The notes under the pieces are model-generated. The model ran no database searches, had not been told where the DNA came from, and saw only the letters and a list, made by a program, of their open reading frames with translations. 26,056 nt of DNA, from IMG/VR virus record IMGVR_UViG_3300046724_000350, positions 1 through 26,056 of that record; one strand, given 5' to 3'. Shown here one piece after another: positions 1 to 6,424 of this stretch. The translations under genes were made by a program, and so were the position numbers. Source of the stretch: a virus. Within the stretch, counting starts at the first letter, position 1. Every line of letters begins with the position of its first letter.

Positions 1-158
1 GCCGGAGTGTTCGGGGTGAGGAGTACGGCGGCGGCGGTGAGCACGGCGATGACGGGCGGTGCCCAGCTGGCCGAGCCGAATGCGAGCGGGATGACCTCCA
101 GCGCCGCGCCGATGACGGCGACGATCGCCTTGCGGTACCTGCCGAGCTTGCCCATCAC
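1..158 (-). CDS. Holin-like small membrane protein (C-terminus cut by window edge)
   Basis: The first 52 residues are visible; the C-terminus lies beyond the left edge. The reading begins MMGKLGRYRKAIVAVIG, a short basic N-terminus followed by two hydrophobic stretches (about residues 12-28 and 33-49), and ends at LLTPNTP. Actinophage holins are often small proteins of this kind: basic start, two membrane segments, and a PNTP-like motif after the last segment. A role in permeabilising the host membrane at lysis is therefore inferred, not shown. GTG at 158 overlaps the upstream stop by four bases (GTGA), the habit of this operon; ATG at 155 is the alternative. It is the last visible gene of the leftward early operon, and an endolysin could follow outside the window. 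Confidence 0.55.
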   Translation of the reverse strand, partial: MMGKLGRYRKAIVAVIGAALEVIPLAFGSASWAPPVIAVLTAAAVLLTPNTP

Positions 159-511
159 ATGCCCCGGTCGGGGTCGACGGCCGGGAGCTGCGGCTGCGGG
201 CCGCTGCCCTGCTTGCGGTCGGCGGCGCCGTCGATCAGGTCCATGGCGGCGTGGAAGATCGCCGCCTCGACGCCGAGTCCGTCCGCCCGCAGCGCCTTCT
301 CGATCAGCTGGTCAACCTCCGGGGACATGACGACGGGCCGCAGGTGGGAGACGGCGGCGCCGCCTGCGTGCAGGACGGTGACGAACCACCGGGGCACCCA
401 CGCGTGATGGGACGGGACAGGCGGCAGGACGGCCGGCGCGGGCTGCTGGGGCGCGGCGTGCGCCCCGGCGCGGGCGGTTACGGTCTCGTCAAAGGCGGGC
501 AGGCTGCTCAT
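155..511 (-). CDS. Unknown small phage protein with Pro/Ala-rich N-terminus
   Basis: A protein of 118 residues that I do not recognise. The first 35 residues are rich in Ala and Pro and look disordered. Residues about 38-60 are hydrophobic and aromatic (WVPRWFVTVLHAGG), and residues about 63-100 look helical (SPEVDQLIEKALRADGLGVE). The last 15 residues are Gln/Pro rich. The ATG start overlaps the previous stop as ATGA, so translation is probably coupled. No catalytic motif is visible. It lies just upstream of the holin-like gene, which does not by itself imply a lysis role. Confidence 0.6.
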   Translation of the reverse strand: MSSLPAFDETVTARAGAHAAPQQPAPAVLPPVPSHHAWVPRWFVTVLHAGGAAVSHLRPVVMSPEVDQLIEKALRADGLGVEAAIFHAAMDLIDGAADRKQGSGPQPQLPAVDPDRGM

Positions 512-702
512 GATGGTGCTCCGTTCGGTTGCGGTGGGTTAGCGGCGGAGGCCATGGCGCCGAGCGCGCCGAGGATGAGGCGGGCGGCCTGCTGGTCACT
601 GACGCGCGTCCAGCCGTGGCCGCGCAGGCGGTGCTCATGGTCGTAGCGCTGGGCGGCGTTGACGAGCCTGCCTAGTTCCTCTTCGGTGAGGGTCACGGTC
701 AC
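508..702 (-). CDS. Unknown 64-residue early protein
   Basis: A short, mainly helical protein starting MTVTLTEEELGRLVNAAQ, with a charged middle (RYDHEHRLRGHGW) and a Pro/Asn-rich tail. The start is GTG inside a GTGA overlap with the preceding stop. This is preferred over the longer upstream reading, which would run deep into the preceding gene. No family is recognised. The charged amphipathic helices could suit a small nucleic-acid or protein binding factor, but nothing specific supports that. Confidence 0.55.
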   Translation of the reverse strand: MTVTLTEEELGRLVNAAQRYDHEHRLRGHGWTRVSDQQAARLILGALGAMASAANPPQPNGAPS

Positions 703-968
703 TCCTCGGGCAGCGACGGGACGGTGAATCCGGCCGCGCCGGCGGCGCGGGCGGCGTCGCTGATGGCGGGGACGATGTCGGACAGGTACGGCCCCGGGTC
801 CAGCTCCAGCGCCCGGCACAGCACCTGCAGCGCCCTCTCCTGCCGCATGGTGTAGGCGAGGATGAGGGCCTGGTGGCCGTTGGTGACGGGCGTGTAGGTG
901 ACGAGCCTTTCGCGGATCGCGTCGGCGACGGTGCCGGCGATGATCGCGGCGGCCTGGGAGCGGTTCAT
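699..968 (-). CDS. Unknown helical early protein (89 aa)
   Basis: Starts MNRSQAAAIIAGTVADAIRER at an ATG overlapping the upstream stop (ATGA). The protein is largely alpha-helical, with a middle stretch NGHQALILAYTMRQERALQVL and no cysteines beyond one. It has no recognisable domain and no membrane segment. It is one of a run of small translationally coupled genes downstream of the replication genes. In temperate actinophages such genes often encode host-takeover or accessory factors, but no function can be assigned here. Confidence 0.58.
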   Translation of the reverse strand: MNRSQAAAIIAGTVADAIRERLVTYTPVTNGHQALILAYTMRQERALQVLCRALELDPGPYLSDIVPAISDAARAAGAAGFTVPSLPEE

Positions 969-1243
969 GGTTCCTCCGGTTGGGATGGGCCGGTCAGGCC
1001 GGGCAGGAGGCCGGTCGGCTTCCAGTTGCCCAGGTCGCCGAGGAAGTGGCGCTCCACCGCGTCGGCCGGGTCGTCGCAGCAGTCGCAGCCTGGGGTGACG
1101 CAGTAGCCGGGCCCCTCTGGGTAGCCATCGTCGCCCCATGGCTCGCCTAGGCCGATGTCGGCGAGGAACTGGTTCTCTTCCTCGCAGGTGGGCGACATCG
1201 GGCAGGTGTCGCAGCAGATGACGCGCGGCGTCGCGTTACCCAC
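965..1243 (-). CDS. Cysteine-rich small protein, putative metal binder
   Basis: A 92-residue acidic protein with eight cysteines in two clusters: C10, C11, C14 and C20 (ICCDTCPMSPTC) and C48, C53, C55 and C56 (CVTPGCDCCDD). The two clusters are separated by an acidic linker and followed by a Pro-rich tail. The spacing suits coordination of zinc or an iron-sulfur cluster, but the protein does not carry the canonical WhiB signature, which needs C, CXXC, C followed by a Gly-Trp motif. The GTG start at 1243 overlaps the upstream stop by eight bases. Function unknown. Confidence 0.6.
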   Translation of the reverse strand: MGNATPRVICCDTCPMSPTCEEENQFLADIGLGEPWGDDGYPEGPGYCVTPGCDCCDDPADAVERHFLGDLGNWKPTGLLPGLTGPSQPEEP

Positions 1244-1811
1244 GGCCGCCGTCCAGCGCCTCGCGGGCGAGGGCCCGGAGCGTGTGCGCGTTCGCCGCCG
1301 GGCTGGCGTCGATGTCCTCCAGCGCGCCCCGGTAGCGGGCGCGCTCGGCGCCGGGATGGTGCGCCTCGATCGCGGCGACATCATCGGCGATGACGATATT
1401 CACGCCGGGCGCGAGGCGGCGGAAGCGCTCGTAAGCGTCATGTCCCTGCTGCGCGGTCAGCCGGCGGCCGAACGCGATGACGACCGTGTCGCCTGGCGCG
1501 GCGGTGGCGACAAGCTGCCCGCGCGCCTCCTCCAGCTCTGCGGTGAGCTGCGCGGCCCGCGTGTCGTGCGCCTGCCGGGCCTGCGCCAGCTCGGCGGCCA
1601 TGGCGGCGTGCGCGGGGGCGAGCCGCTCGATCGCCATGCTGGCAGCGGCGAGGATGACAGCCGCCATGTCCTGCCCGCCGGGCATCTCCAGCTCATCGCG
1701 GTGGCCCCACAGGTCCTCCCATTCGGGCAGGTGCCACTGATCGCCGGCTGCGGGGCGGATGGCGTCGTCCCACATGGCGGCGGCGAGCGCCTCCGGCGTG
1801 AGGTCAGCCAC
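1236..1811 (-). CDS. Unknown coiled-coil protein with alpha/beta C-terminal domain
   Basis: A protein of 191 residues. The N-terminus (MADLTPEALAAAMWDD) is followed by a long helical, heptad-like segment at about residues 50-100 (AHAAMAAELAQARQAHDTRA). A beta-alpha-beta section then starts with GDTVVIAFGRRLTAQQ and includes APGVNIVIADDVAAIE. The last part resembles small domains seen in actinophage structural-accessory or early genes, in which a strand pair flanks one helix. I cannot name the family. The GTG start overlaps the previous stop by eight bases. Confidence 0.6.
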   Translation of the reverse strand: MADLTPEALAAAMWDDAIRPAAGDQWHLPEWEDLWGHRDELEMPGGQDMAAVILAAASMAIERLAPAHAAMAAELAQARQAHDTRAAQLTAELEEARGQLVATAAPGDTVVIAFGRRLTAQQGHDAYERFRRLAPGVNIVIADDVAAIEAHHPGAERARYRGALEDIDASPAANAHTLRALAREALDGGRG

Positions 1812-2523
1812 CGTCGCCGTCCAGCCCGGCGCGCTTGCGCCACCCGGCGATGCGGGCCAGGTCCTCGCCGACGATGGTCCACTCAGCGACCTCGCGGAGG
1901 ATCTCGGCGGCCAGCTCGCGGAGAGCGCCAGTCTCGGCGGCCTCATAGGCGACCGCGCCAAGCTCGGGCGGCCGGACGGCGCGCTGGCTCGCCGCGCTGC
2001 GCGGCAGCTCGGCCAGCCCGGCGCGCGCCAGGTGCCGGTTCAGCGACGTCAGCGAGATGCGGGCGGACCAGCCGGACTGGGCGGACGGCCCGAACTCCCC
2101 GCACAGCTGCTGGTAGCCGTCGCGGACGGCGCGGGTCTCGGCCATGGCGGCGGCCAGCTCCGGGGCGGCCTGCTCGCCGAGCACCTCGGCGATGAGGGCG
2201 CGGGCGTCGACCGGGTCGCGGCCGTTCAGCTCGACGTAGCGGGCGACGGCCGCCTGCGCGGCGGCGTCCCACTGGGCGCGGAGGTCCTCGTGCAGCCCGT
2301 TCCACGGCGTGCCGGGATACCAGTCCGCCCCGAGCTCGCCGAACGCCTGCCGGGCGGCCTGCCCTGGCGTGGCCGTCGCGGGCGCCGGGGCGCTGGCGTA
2401 CCAGCCGAGCCTGGCCACCACGGGGTCAGTGCAGGTGCCCTGCTGGTGGTAGGTGATGCCGCCCTGCTCCGGGCAGCCGCATGGCGGCGGGGACGGCGGC
2501 GACTCCGGGAACACCTCGCTCAC
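1804..2523 (-). CDS. Unknown helical protein with N-terminal Cys cluster
   Basis: A 239-residue protein starting MSEVFPESPPSPPPCGCPEQ. An early Cys-Gly-Cys and a third cysteine about 15 residues later could form a small metal site. From residue about 45 onward it is strongly helical and Ala/Glu/Arg rich, for example WDAAAQAAVARYVELNGRD and ELAAEILREVAEWTIVG. The GTG start sits in a GTGA overlap with the upstream stop; the longer in-frame reading is rejected because it would overlap the whole preceding gene. No enzyme motif is visible. Confidence 0.6.
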   Translation of the reverse strand: MSEVFPESPPSPPPCGCPEQGGITYHQQGTCTDPVVARLGWYASAPAPATATPGQAARQAFGELGADWYPGTPWNGLHEDLRAQWDAAAQAAVARYVELNGRDPVDARALIAEVLGEQAAPELAAAMAETRAVRDGYQQLCGEFGPSAQSGWSARISLTSLNRHLARAGLAELPRSAASQRAVRPPELGAVAYEAAETGALRELAAEILREVAEWTIVGEDLARIAGWRKRAGLDGDGG

Positions 2524-2711
2524 GTGCCCCGCACCGCCTTCAGGACCCGGGCGAACTCCTCGCCTAGCGGGTCGGCGACCAGCACCAGCCACGCGGCGTG
2601 GCGCAGCGCCTCAGCGCGGGTCATGCGGGCCTTCGGGGCCATGACGACGATGAGGCCGTCGCCGCGGCCGCCGACGAACTGGTCATTGGCGGCCTCGATG
2701 CCGGCGCTCAT
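2520..2711 (-). CDS. Unknown 63-residue early protein
   Basis: Starts MSAGIEAANDQFVGGRGDGL at an ATG that overlaps the previous stop (ATGA). A short beta-like stretch (LIVVMAPKARMT) is followed by a helix (RAEALRHAAWLVLVADPL). The pattern recalls small actinophage proteins in which a short strand and a helix form a single compact fold. No known function and no catalytic residues are evident. Both flanking genes overlap it by four bases, so it is translated as part of a coupled chain. Confidence 0.58.
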   Translation of the reverse strand: MSAGIEAANDQFVGGRGDGLIVVMAPKARMTRAEALRHAAWLVLVADPLGEEFARVLKAVRGT

Positions 2712-3004
2712 GCGAGCGTGATCTTCTGGCCGCCGAAGCGGGCCGACAGCAGCTGCTCGTACCGGGCATGCTCGGCCTCGGCGGCGTCCGCGAGGGCGTC
2801 CATGTACTCGTCCCGGGTGATGATCCCCTTGGCGATGAGCAGCGTGGCCAGCGCGGCGTCGTTGACGAGCGCCGAGTTGACGCCGACCCGCAGCTGCTTG
2901 GGCGTCGTCGCACCCCTGCTGCCGGACGGGTCGCTTTCCATGTCGGTGGCGATGCCGGATTGCATGGCGTGCATCGCGGCGACGTAGCGCTCTTGCGGTG
3001 TCAT
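2708..3004 (-). CDS. Conserved-type actinophage early protein (98 aa)
   Basis: Begins MTPQERYVAAMHAMQSG. A core TTPKQLRVGVNSALVND leads into LATLLIAKGIITRDEYMDAL, and the end is FGGQKITLA. The arrangement in which a protein 'learns' a TPKxLRVGVN block, then an AKGxIT-DEY helix, then a terminal ITL is one I associate with small conserved proteins in many phage early regions whose role is not known. The ATG overlaps the stop of the zinc-knuckle gene (ATGA), and the next gene overlaps its own stop in the same way. Probably a cytoplasmic helical protein. Confidence 0.68.
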   Translation of the reverse strand: MTPQERYVAAMHAMQSGIATDMESDPSGSRGATTPKQLRVGVNSALVNDAALATLLIAKGIITRDEYMDALADAAEAEHARYEQLLSARFGGQKITLA

Positions 3005-3231
3005 TTCGCTTTCTCCTTCGCTTTCGCGGTGGCTTTCTTCCACCTGGCGTTCTCCGCCTCGATCAATTTCCGCTTCTGGGATGGCGTTATCCGCCATTCC
3101 CACATCCATTCCACGTACTTCGCTATCCGCGCCTCGTGCCCGGCCTTCGTCGTGACCGGGGCCAGCTCGGGGCAGTTGCCCGCCCAGTGGTCCGCGCCGC
3201 TGCAGTCGAAGCAGCCGAACGGGGACGTCAC
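3001..3231 (-). CDS. CCHC zinc-knuckle protein with Lys-rich tail
   Basis: A 76-residue protein. Residues 7-20 (CFDCSGADHWAGNC) match the zinc knuckle C-X2-C-X4-H-X4-C exactly (C7, C10, H15, C20). The C-terminal 30 residues are strongly basic (RKLIEAENARWKKATAKAKE). Zinc knuckles of this spacing bind single-stranded nucleic acid in retroviral nucleocapsid and related proteins, so an ssDNA- or RNA-binding accessory to replication is a reasonable inference. It lies directly after the loader-like gene. The GTG at 3231 overlaps that gene's stop by four bases (GTGA), which decides the start against a longer, Arg/Ala-rich upstream reading. Confidence 0.72.
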   Translation of the reverse strand: MTSPFGCFDCSGADHWAGNCPELAPVTTKAGHEARIAKYVEWMWEWRITPSQKRKLIEAENARWKKATAKAKEKAK

Positions 3232-3782
3232 CCCGGGGCCTCCGCAGGCTGGCGGGCGAGCCAGGCGCGCAGCTCGGGCGGGTCGCCGGGCAGCTGCTGC
3301 CAGCGGGGCAGCGCGCGGGCACCGTCGGCTAGGCCGAGCGGCTCCTCGGCGGGCTGGCGCCCCCGGATGGCCCCGTTGAGCCATGCTGCAGCCTTGCGCT
3401 CGGCGACATGGTCAGCGACGTAGGCGGCCTCGTCGCGGGCCTGCATCCGCTCCAGCATCACGGTCTTGGCCTTGAGGAACTCCTCAGTTGCCGGCGTCCC
3501 GCCAGCGGGGTCCAGCTCGCGGCGGTTCGCGAACTCCAGGGCTTCGGTGAGCGTGCGGCTCGACGGGTGGGATGCCGCCGAGCGGCGGGCCTGGGCCACG
3601 ATGTCGGCGACGTCGATGAACTTCTGCGAGTGCTTCAGCGCGATCACGGCGGCCTGCGCGGCGCTGAACTCCAGCTCCCTGAGGACCGCGTGCCAGGCGA
3701 TGGGCGTCTTGCGGTCAATCGCCTGGTGCGGGCAGAGCGCGTGGACGAACTCCACCAATTTCACCGTTTCCGTTGGCGTCAT
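3228..3782 (-). CDS. Putative replicative helicase loader-like protein
   Basis: A 184-residue protein. The N-terminal 70 residues (TVKLVEFVHALCPHQ, then TPIAWHAVLRELEFS, then VADIVAQARR) match the layout of small actinophage proteins found right after a replication initiator. Such proteins are usually taken to be helicase-loader or primosomal accessory factors: a helical core that asks whether a site is occupied, then a charged linker. The remainder is charged and low in structure, ending Pro/Ala rich. The ATG at 3782 has GAGG upstream and lies inside the initiator gene, giving an unusually long 68-base overlap. The assignment rests on position and pattern, not on a catalytic motif. Confidence 0.6.
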   Translation of the reverse strand: MTPTETVKLVEFVHALCPHQAIDRKTPIAWHAVLRELEFSAAQAAVIALKHSQKFIDVADIVAQARRSAASHPSSRTLTEALEFANRRELDPAGGTPATEEFLKAKTVMLERMQARDEAAYVADHVAERKAAAWLNGAIRGRQPAEEPLGLADGARALPRWQQLPGDPPELRAWLARQPAEAPG

Positions 3783-4602
3783 TTGCGGCCTCCCATTCCT
3801 CGATCTGCGCTGCCATCCGGTAGTTGTCGTCGAATATCCCGGCTACTTCCTCAGTGCGGGACTGCCGCGAACTGCCATTCGGCTGCCTGCCGATGCCGTT
3901 GTCGGCGTTTCGCATCCAGGTGCGCCATGCGGCGGTCCAGTCGAGTTTCCTGGCCTTCGCGCCGCTGGCGGCATTCCAGTGGTCGGTGAATTGCTCGGTC
4001 TCGCGCTTGCCGTCGACGCGGGGCACGTTGGCCCTGGCCCAGGCGACCATGTCGGGCGTGACGGTGAAATCGGCAGGCAGTCGCGTGGCGGTCGTCGGGC
4101 GGTTTCGCCCCCCGGGGGGCACCGACGGCGAAGCCGGCGGTGGGGGGCGGTCTTTAAGTGCCTCTGCCTCTGCCTCTGCCTCTGGCATCGGATCGCATGC
4201 CGTTCGCATAGCGTCGTCGGTGCGCGGTTGATGCGATTTGGTATCGCGATCGCTTCCCCATCGTGCTGCCGCCGCACGCTTGCCCGATTCCGACCGTCGT
4301 ACGGACAGTTCCTCGATCTCCGCCTTGGACCGCTGATGGCCGTCCGGTCCGATGAAGTCGTGCATCTGGTAGCCGCCGCTGACCTTCTCGGCCAGTCCGC
4401 GCTCTACCAGCTTGCGGTGGTCGGCCGGCGGCCCGGTCTCACCCCACACGTCGTCGCTGATGAAGCCGTCGGTGTGGTAGCGCCCGGCGAAGCACCACAG
4501 CTCAACCAGCGTCCAGCGCGCCGAGCGGGGCAGCCCGGCGAGCTTGGGGTGACCGGGCAGGAGTACGTCTACGCGGATGTACTCCCAGTTAGGGCGGGCC
4601 AC
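3715..4602 (-). CDS. Phage replication initiator (replisome organiser type)
   Basis: A 295-residue protein. Residues about 1-110 (MARPNWEYIRVDVLLPGHP, LWCFAGRYHTDGFISDDVW) form the N-terminal winged-helix type domain of phage replication initiators. A low-complexity linker follows, holding an Asp/Arg/Ser-rich stretch and an (Glu-Ala)4 run at about residues 139-147. The C-terminal domain has the FTDHWNAASGAKARKLDW and AAWRTWMRNAD signatures typical of these proteins. The expected role is to bind the phage origin and recruit host helicase with the overlapping downstream protein. The GTG start has GAAGGTG at a good distance. It is the first gene after the control region carrying the 26-bp palindrome. 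The linker DNA may hold the origin itself. Confidence 0.75.
   Translation of the reverse strand: MARPNWEYIRVDVLLPGHPKLAGLPRSARWTLVELWCFAGRYHTDGFISDDVWGETGPPADHRKLVERGLAEKVSGGYQMHDFIGPDGHQRSKAEIEELSVRRSESGKRAAAARWGSDRDTKSHQPRTDDAMRTACDPMPEAEAEAEALKDRPPPPASPSVPPGGRNRPTTATRLPADFTVTPDMVAWARANVPRVDGKRETEQFTDHWNAASGAKARKLDWTAAWRTWMRNADNGIGRQPNGSSRQSRTEEVAGIFDDNYRMAAQIEEWEAANDANGNGEIGGVRPRALPAPGD
4161..4184. repeat. Four tandem CCTCTG hexamers inside the initiator gene
   Basis: Four exact copies of CCTCTG. On the coding strand they give a Glu-Ala repeat in the linker between the two domains of the initiator. Such hexamer arrays can change copy number without breaking the frame. They also mark the non-conserved part of the gene, where lambda-type phages keep origin repeats. 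Confidence 0.85.
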
Positions 4603-4641
4603 GCATCACCTTCTTTCACTCTGTTCAATCGGCCGCCTCAG

Positions 4642-4670
4642 ACTATGCCACGTGTCATGTGGCTACGCAA
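4642..4670 (-). promoter_or_regulatory. Leftward promoter for the replication operon
   Basis: On the minus strand, TTGCGT (-35) is separated by 17 bases from CATAGT (-10), each matching four of six consensus positions. The predicted transcript would start about 30 bases upstream of the initiator GTG. The -35 lies wholly inside the 26-bp palindrome, so a protein bound there would block this promoter. Confidence 0.5.
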
Positions 4671-4685
4671 CATGTTGCGTAGCCA
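4660..4685. promoter_or_regulatory. Perfect 26-bp palindrome, likely operator
   Basis: The half-site TGGCTACGCAACA is followed immediately by its exact reverse complement, with no loop, so each arm is 13 bp. It sits between divergent genes, covers the -35 of the leftward promoter, and ends 17 bp before the -35 of the rightward promoter. The symmetry and position fit a dimeric repressor or activator site. A replication origin or cruciform site is the alternative. Confidence 0.75.
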
Positions 4686-4702
4686 TGTATGATGTCGCCA
4701 AG

Positions 4703-4730
4703 TTGACATAGGCCACACGGATGTGACAAT
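4703..4730 (+). promoter_or_regulatory. Rightward promoter for the small HTH gene
   Basis: A perfect TTGACA (-35) is followed after 16 bases by GACAAT, preceded by an extended -10 element (TGT). Transcription would begin six or seven bases later, at the GTG at 4737, so the message would be leaderless. Confidence 0.6.
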
Positions 4731-4736
4731 GCGAAG

Positions 4737-4952
4737 GTGGATGATGCACCGATGACCGCGATCACCAGCGCGCGTGACGCCTACCTCGCGGCGCGCCAGG
4801 CCGTCACTGAGGCGCGCCTGGCGCTGGGTCGTGCCATCGCGGATGCCCGCGCGAAGGGCGTCGAGCAGGTTGACATCGCCAGGAAGCTCGGCCTCACCCG
4901 CGAGCAGATCAGGCGCTATGAGGCCGAGTACCGCGAGTCGGCCGGCGGCTAG
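4737..4952 (+). CDS. Small helix-turn-helix regulator
   Basis: A 71-residue protein (66 if ATG 4752 is used). A long helix (TSARDAYLAARQAVTEARL) leads into EQVDIARKLGLTREQIRRYE, a clear helix-turn-helix of a kind seen in small actinobacterial phage and host proteins. It is the only plus-strand gene in the left 13 kb and diverges from the replication operon across the palindrome. This is the position of a regulator controlling both directions. GTG 4737 coincides with the predicted transcription start (leaderless); ATG 4752 has only a distant GGTGG. It ends 11 bases before the 3' end of the convergent neighbour, and the palindrome GCGGCTAGCCGC lies at its stop. Its operator is inferred, not shown. 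Confidence 0.68.
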   Translation: MDDAPMTAITSARDAYLAARQAVTEARLALGRAIADARAKGVEQVDIARKLGLTREQIRRYEAEYRESAGG

Positions 4953-4963
4953 CCGCGCGGCGG

Positions 4964-5242
4964 TCATGCGCCGCACTGCCAGCACGGCAGCGGCATCGCG
5001 GGCACGTCCGCCTGCGCGCAGCCGCAGCCGGGGCAGGCGCGCATCGCGATGGGCCGCAGGGGTGCCGTGGGGTACCAGCCGAACACGGCCGGGTCGGGCT
5101 GGCGGGGCGACGGGGCGCGGTCAAGTTCGCCCCAGGACATGGGCGGTGCCTCGGCCTGCCGGGCGGTGACGGGCTGGGCCGGCTCGGGGGCGTGCTGCGC
5201 CGGGGCATCCTGGCCCCGGCGCAGGCTGGTGAGGAGGCTCAT
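4964..5242 (-). CDS. Small protein with C-terminal zinc ribbon
   Basis: A 92-residue protein. The first 60 residues are Pro/Ala/Gln rich and probably disordered. The C-terminus carries ACPGCGCAQADVPAMPLPC and WQCG, that is two C-X2-C pairs 13-14 residues apart, a zinc-ribbon arrangement. It ends the early operon, 16 bases after the DUF2303 gene. No strong ribosome site is visible before the ATG, so low expression or coupling is likely. Function unknown. Confidence 0.6.
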   Translation of the reverse strand: MSLLTSLRRGQDAPAQHAPEPAQPVTARQAEAPPMSWGELDRAPSPRQPDPAVFGWYPTAPLRPIAMRACPGCGCAQADVPAMPLPCWQCGA

Positions 5243-5258
5243 CAGTCGCCGCTGATGC

Positions 5259-6086
5259 TCATGCCGGGCGTCCCTGCATGACGGTGGCGGCGCACGCCGC
5301 GGCGACCTGGTCCGCGATCTGGGCGACGGCGTCGCGGGCGGTGCGGGCCGGGTCGGCGAGGAAGTAGCCGAGCTTCAGGTCGCCGTTGGTGAGGCGGTAG
5401 CGGAACCGGGCCGGGACGAGCGCGGGCGCGCAGTCCTCGAACGGGACGATGGCGAGCGCGAACTCCGACGGGATGACGATCTCGCCGCGCTGGCCGGCGC
5501 TGGCCTCGACGTTCTCCACGTAGGTCAGCTGGGTCTGGCCGGTGGCGAGCCGGGTGCCCTTGGAGAAGTTAACCTTGGTGTGGGCGTGGAACTCCTGGGC
5601 GACCTCCAGCAGGTCGGCGGCCGACACGGGGCCGGCGGCGGCGACGTCGCGGGCGTTGTCCTCGAGGAACTCGGCGAACTCCTGCTGGCTGAGCCACCTG
5701 CGGTCGTTGGCCAGCCAGGTGCGCCACGGCAGCGACGTCTGCAGGGCCAGGACGAGGCGGTGCTGCTGCCAGCGTGCGCCGTCGGTCTTGTGCGCGTCCA
5801 GCACCGCCGTGAACGTCGCGGCGTCGAGGTCGGCGAAGACCTCGGTGCCGTCGTCGGCGTGCCGCTCGTAGTAGTGCGCGAACGAGGCAACGTCGCGGAC
5901 GGTGACGGTGCCGCGCTTGCGCTCGGGAAAATCGAGATAGGCGTCGCCGGTGAGGTCCAGCTTGTGGAGATTGCCGTTGGCCACGACGGCGTAGACGTAG
6001 CCGGGGTCGTACTGCGCCAGCCCGGCGGCCTCCTGGGCGAGGTCGCGGATGATTGCGGCGGCGTCGCCGGTGACTTGCTCGGTCAT
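5259..6086 (-). CDS. DUF2303 (YfdQ-like) protein
   Basis: A 275-residue protein. The middle segment, with TFTAVLDAHKTDGARW, then ALQTSLPWRTWLAND, QQEFAEFLEDNARDV and DLLEVAQEFHAHTKVNFSKG, is characteristic of the DUF2303 family (E. coli prophage YfdQ). The late strands REIVIPSEF-like and PARFRYRLTNGDLKLGYFL also fit, and the length is normal for the family. Its biochemical role is unknown; members sit beside phage recombination or replication genes, as here, three genes from RusA. The ATG follows the upstream stop by five bases. A cytoplasmic location is expected, as there is no signal or membrane segment. Confidence 0.85.
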   Translation of the reverse strand: MTEQVTGDAAAIIRDLAQEAAGLAQYDPGYVYAVVANGNLHKLDLTGDAYLDFPERKRGTVTVRDVASFAHYYERHADDGTEVFADLDAATFTAVLDAHKTDGARWQQHRLVLALQTSLPWRTWLANDRRWLSQQEFAEFLEDNARDVAAAGPVSAADLLEVAQEFHAHTKVNFSKGTRLATGQTQLTYVENVEASAGQRGEIVIPSEFALAIVPFEDCAPALVPARFRYRLTNGDLKLGYFLADPARTARDAVAQIADQVAAACAATVMQGRPA

Positions 6087-6091
6087 TGGCT

Positions 6092-6424
6092 TCAGTCCTG
6101 GGTCTCGAAGAGGGTGCCGTGGGAGCGGGGGTCGTTGCGGTTGAGGCCGCCGTGCTCGTCGTAGAAGAACAGCCCGGCGTGCGGGTCGCGGCTAGGTGAC
6201 TTGACGGACACGCGGCCGGATAGCTGGACGGTGTCGTTGTTGCCGGTGAACGGGGCGACCTCCAGCGTCAGGGTGAGGGTGCCCTTCTTGCCGACGGCGG
6301 TGACCTCCTGGACGAGGTCGGCGAGCATGGCGGCGGCCTCGTCGGCGAGCGCGCCGCGGTTGACCTGGGCGAGGACGTGCGCGAGCTGCGGCACTTCCTC
6401 CTTGGCGGCCTGCTGGTCGTTCAA
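6092..6424 (-). CDS. Unknown beta-rich protein with TTG start
   Basis: A 110-residue protein. It begins with a helix (QQAAKEEVPQLAHVLAQV) containing the acidic stretch EEV. A beta-strand block follows (GTLTLTLEVAPF, then DTVQLSGRVSVKSP). It ends with DPHAGLFFYDEHGGLNRND. The start is TTG, with AAGGGG at good spacing, in a TTGA overlap with the RusA stop. This is a conserved-type partner between RusA and DUF2303 proteins in actinophages as far as I can tell, but without a known function. The alternating strands suggest a small beta-sandwich. Confidence 0.65.
   Translation of the reverse strand: MNDQQAAKEEVPQLAHVLAQVNRGALADEAAAMLADLVQEVTAVGKKGTLTLTLEVAPFTGNNDTVQLSGRVSVKSPSRDPHAGLFFYDEHGGLNRNDPRSHGTLFETQD

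Noticed and set aside
965-1243. WhiB-type transcription factor
   Set aside because: Cysteines are clustered, but the order and the Gly-Trp motif required for WhiB are missing.
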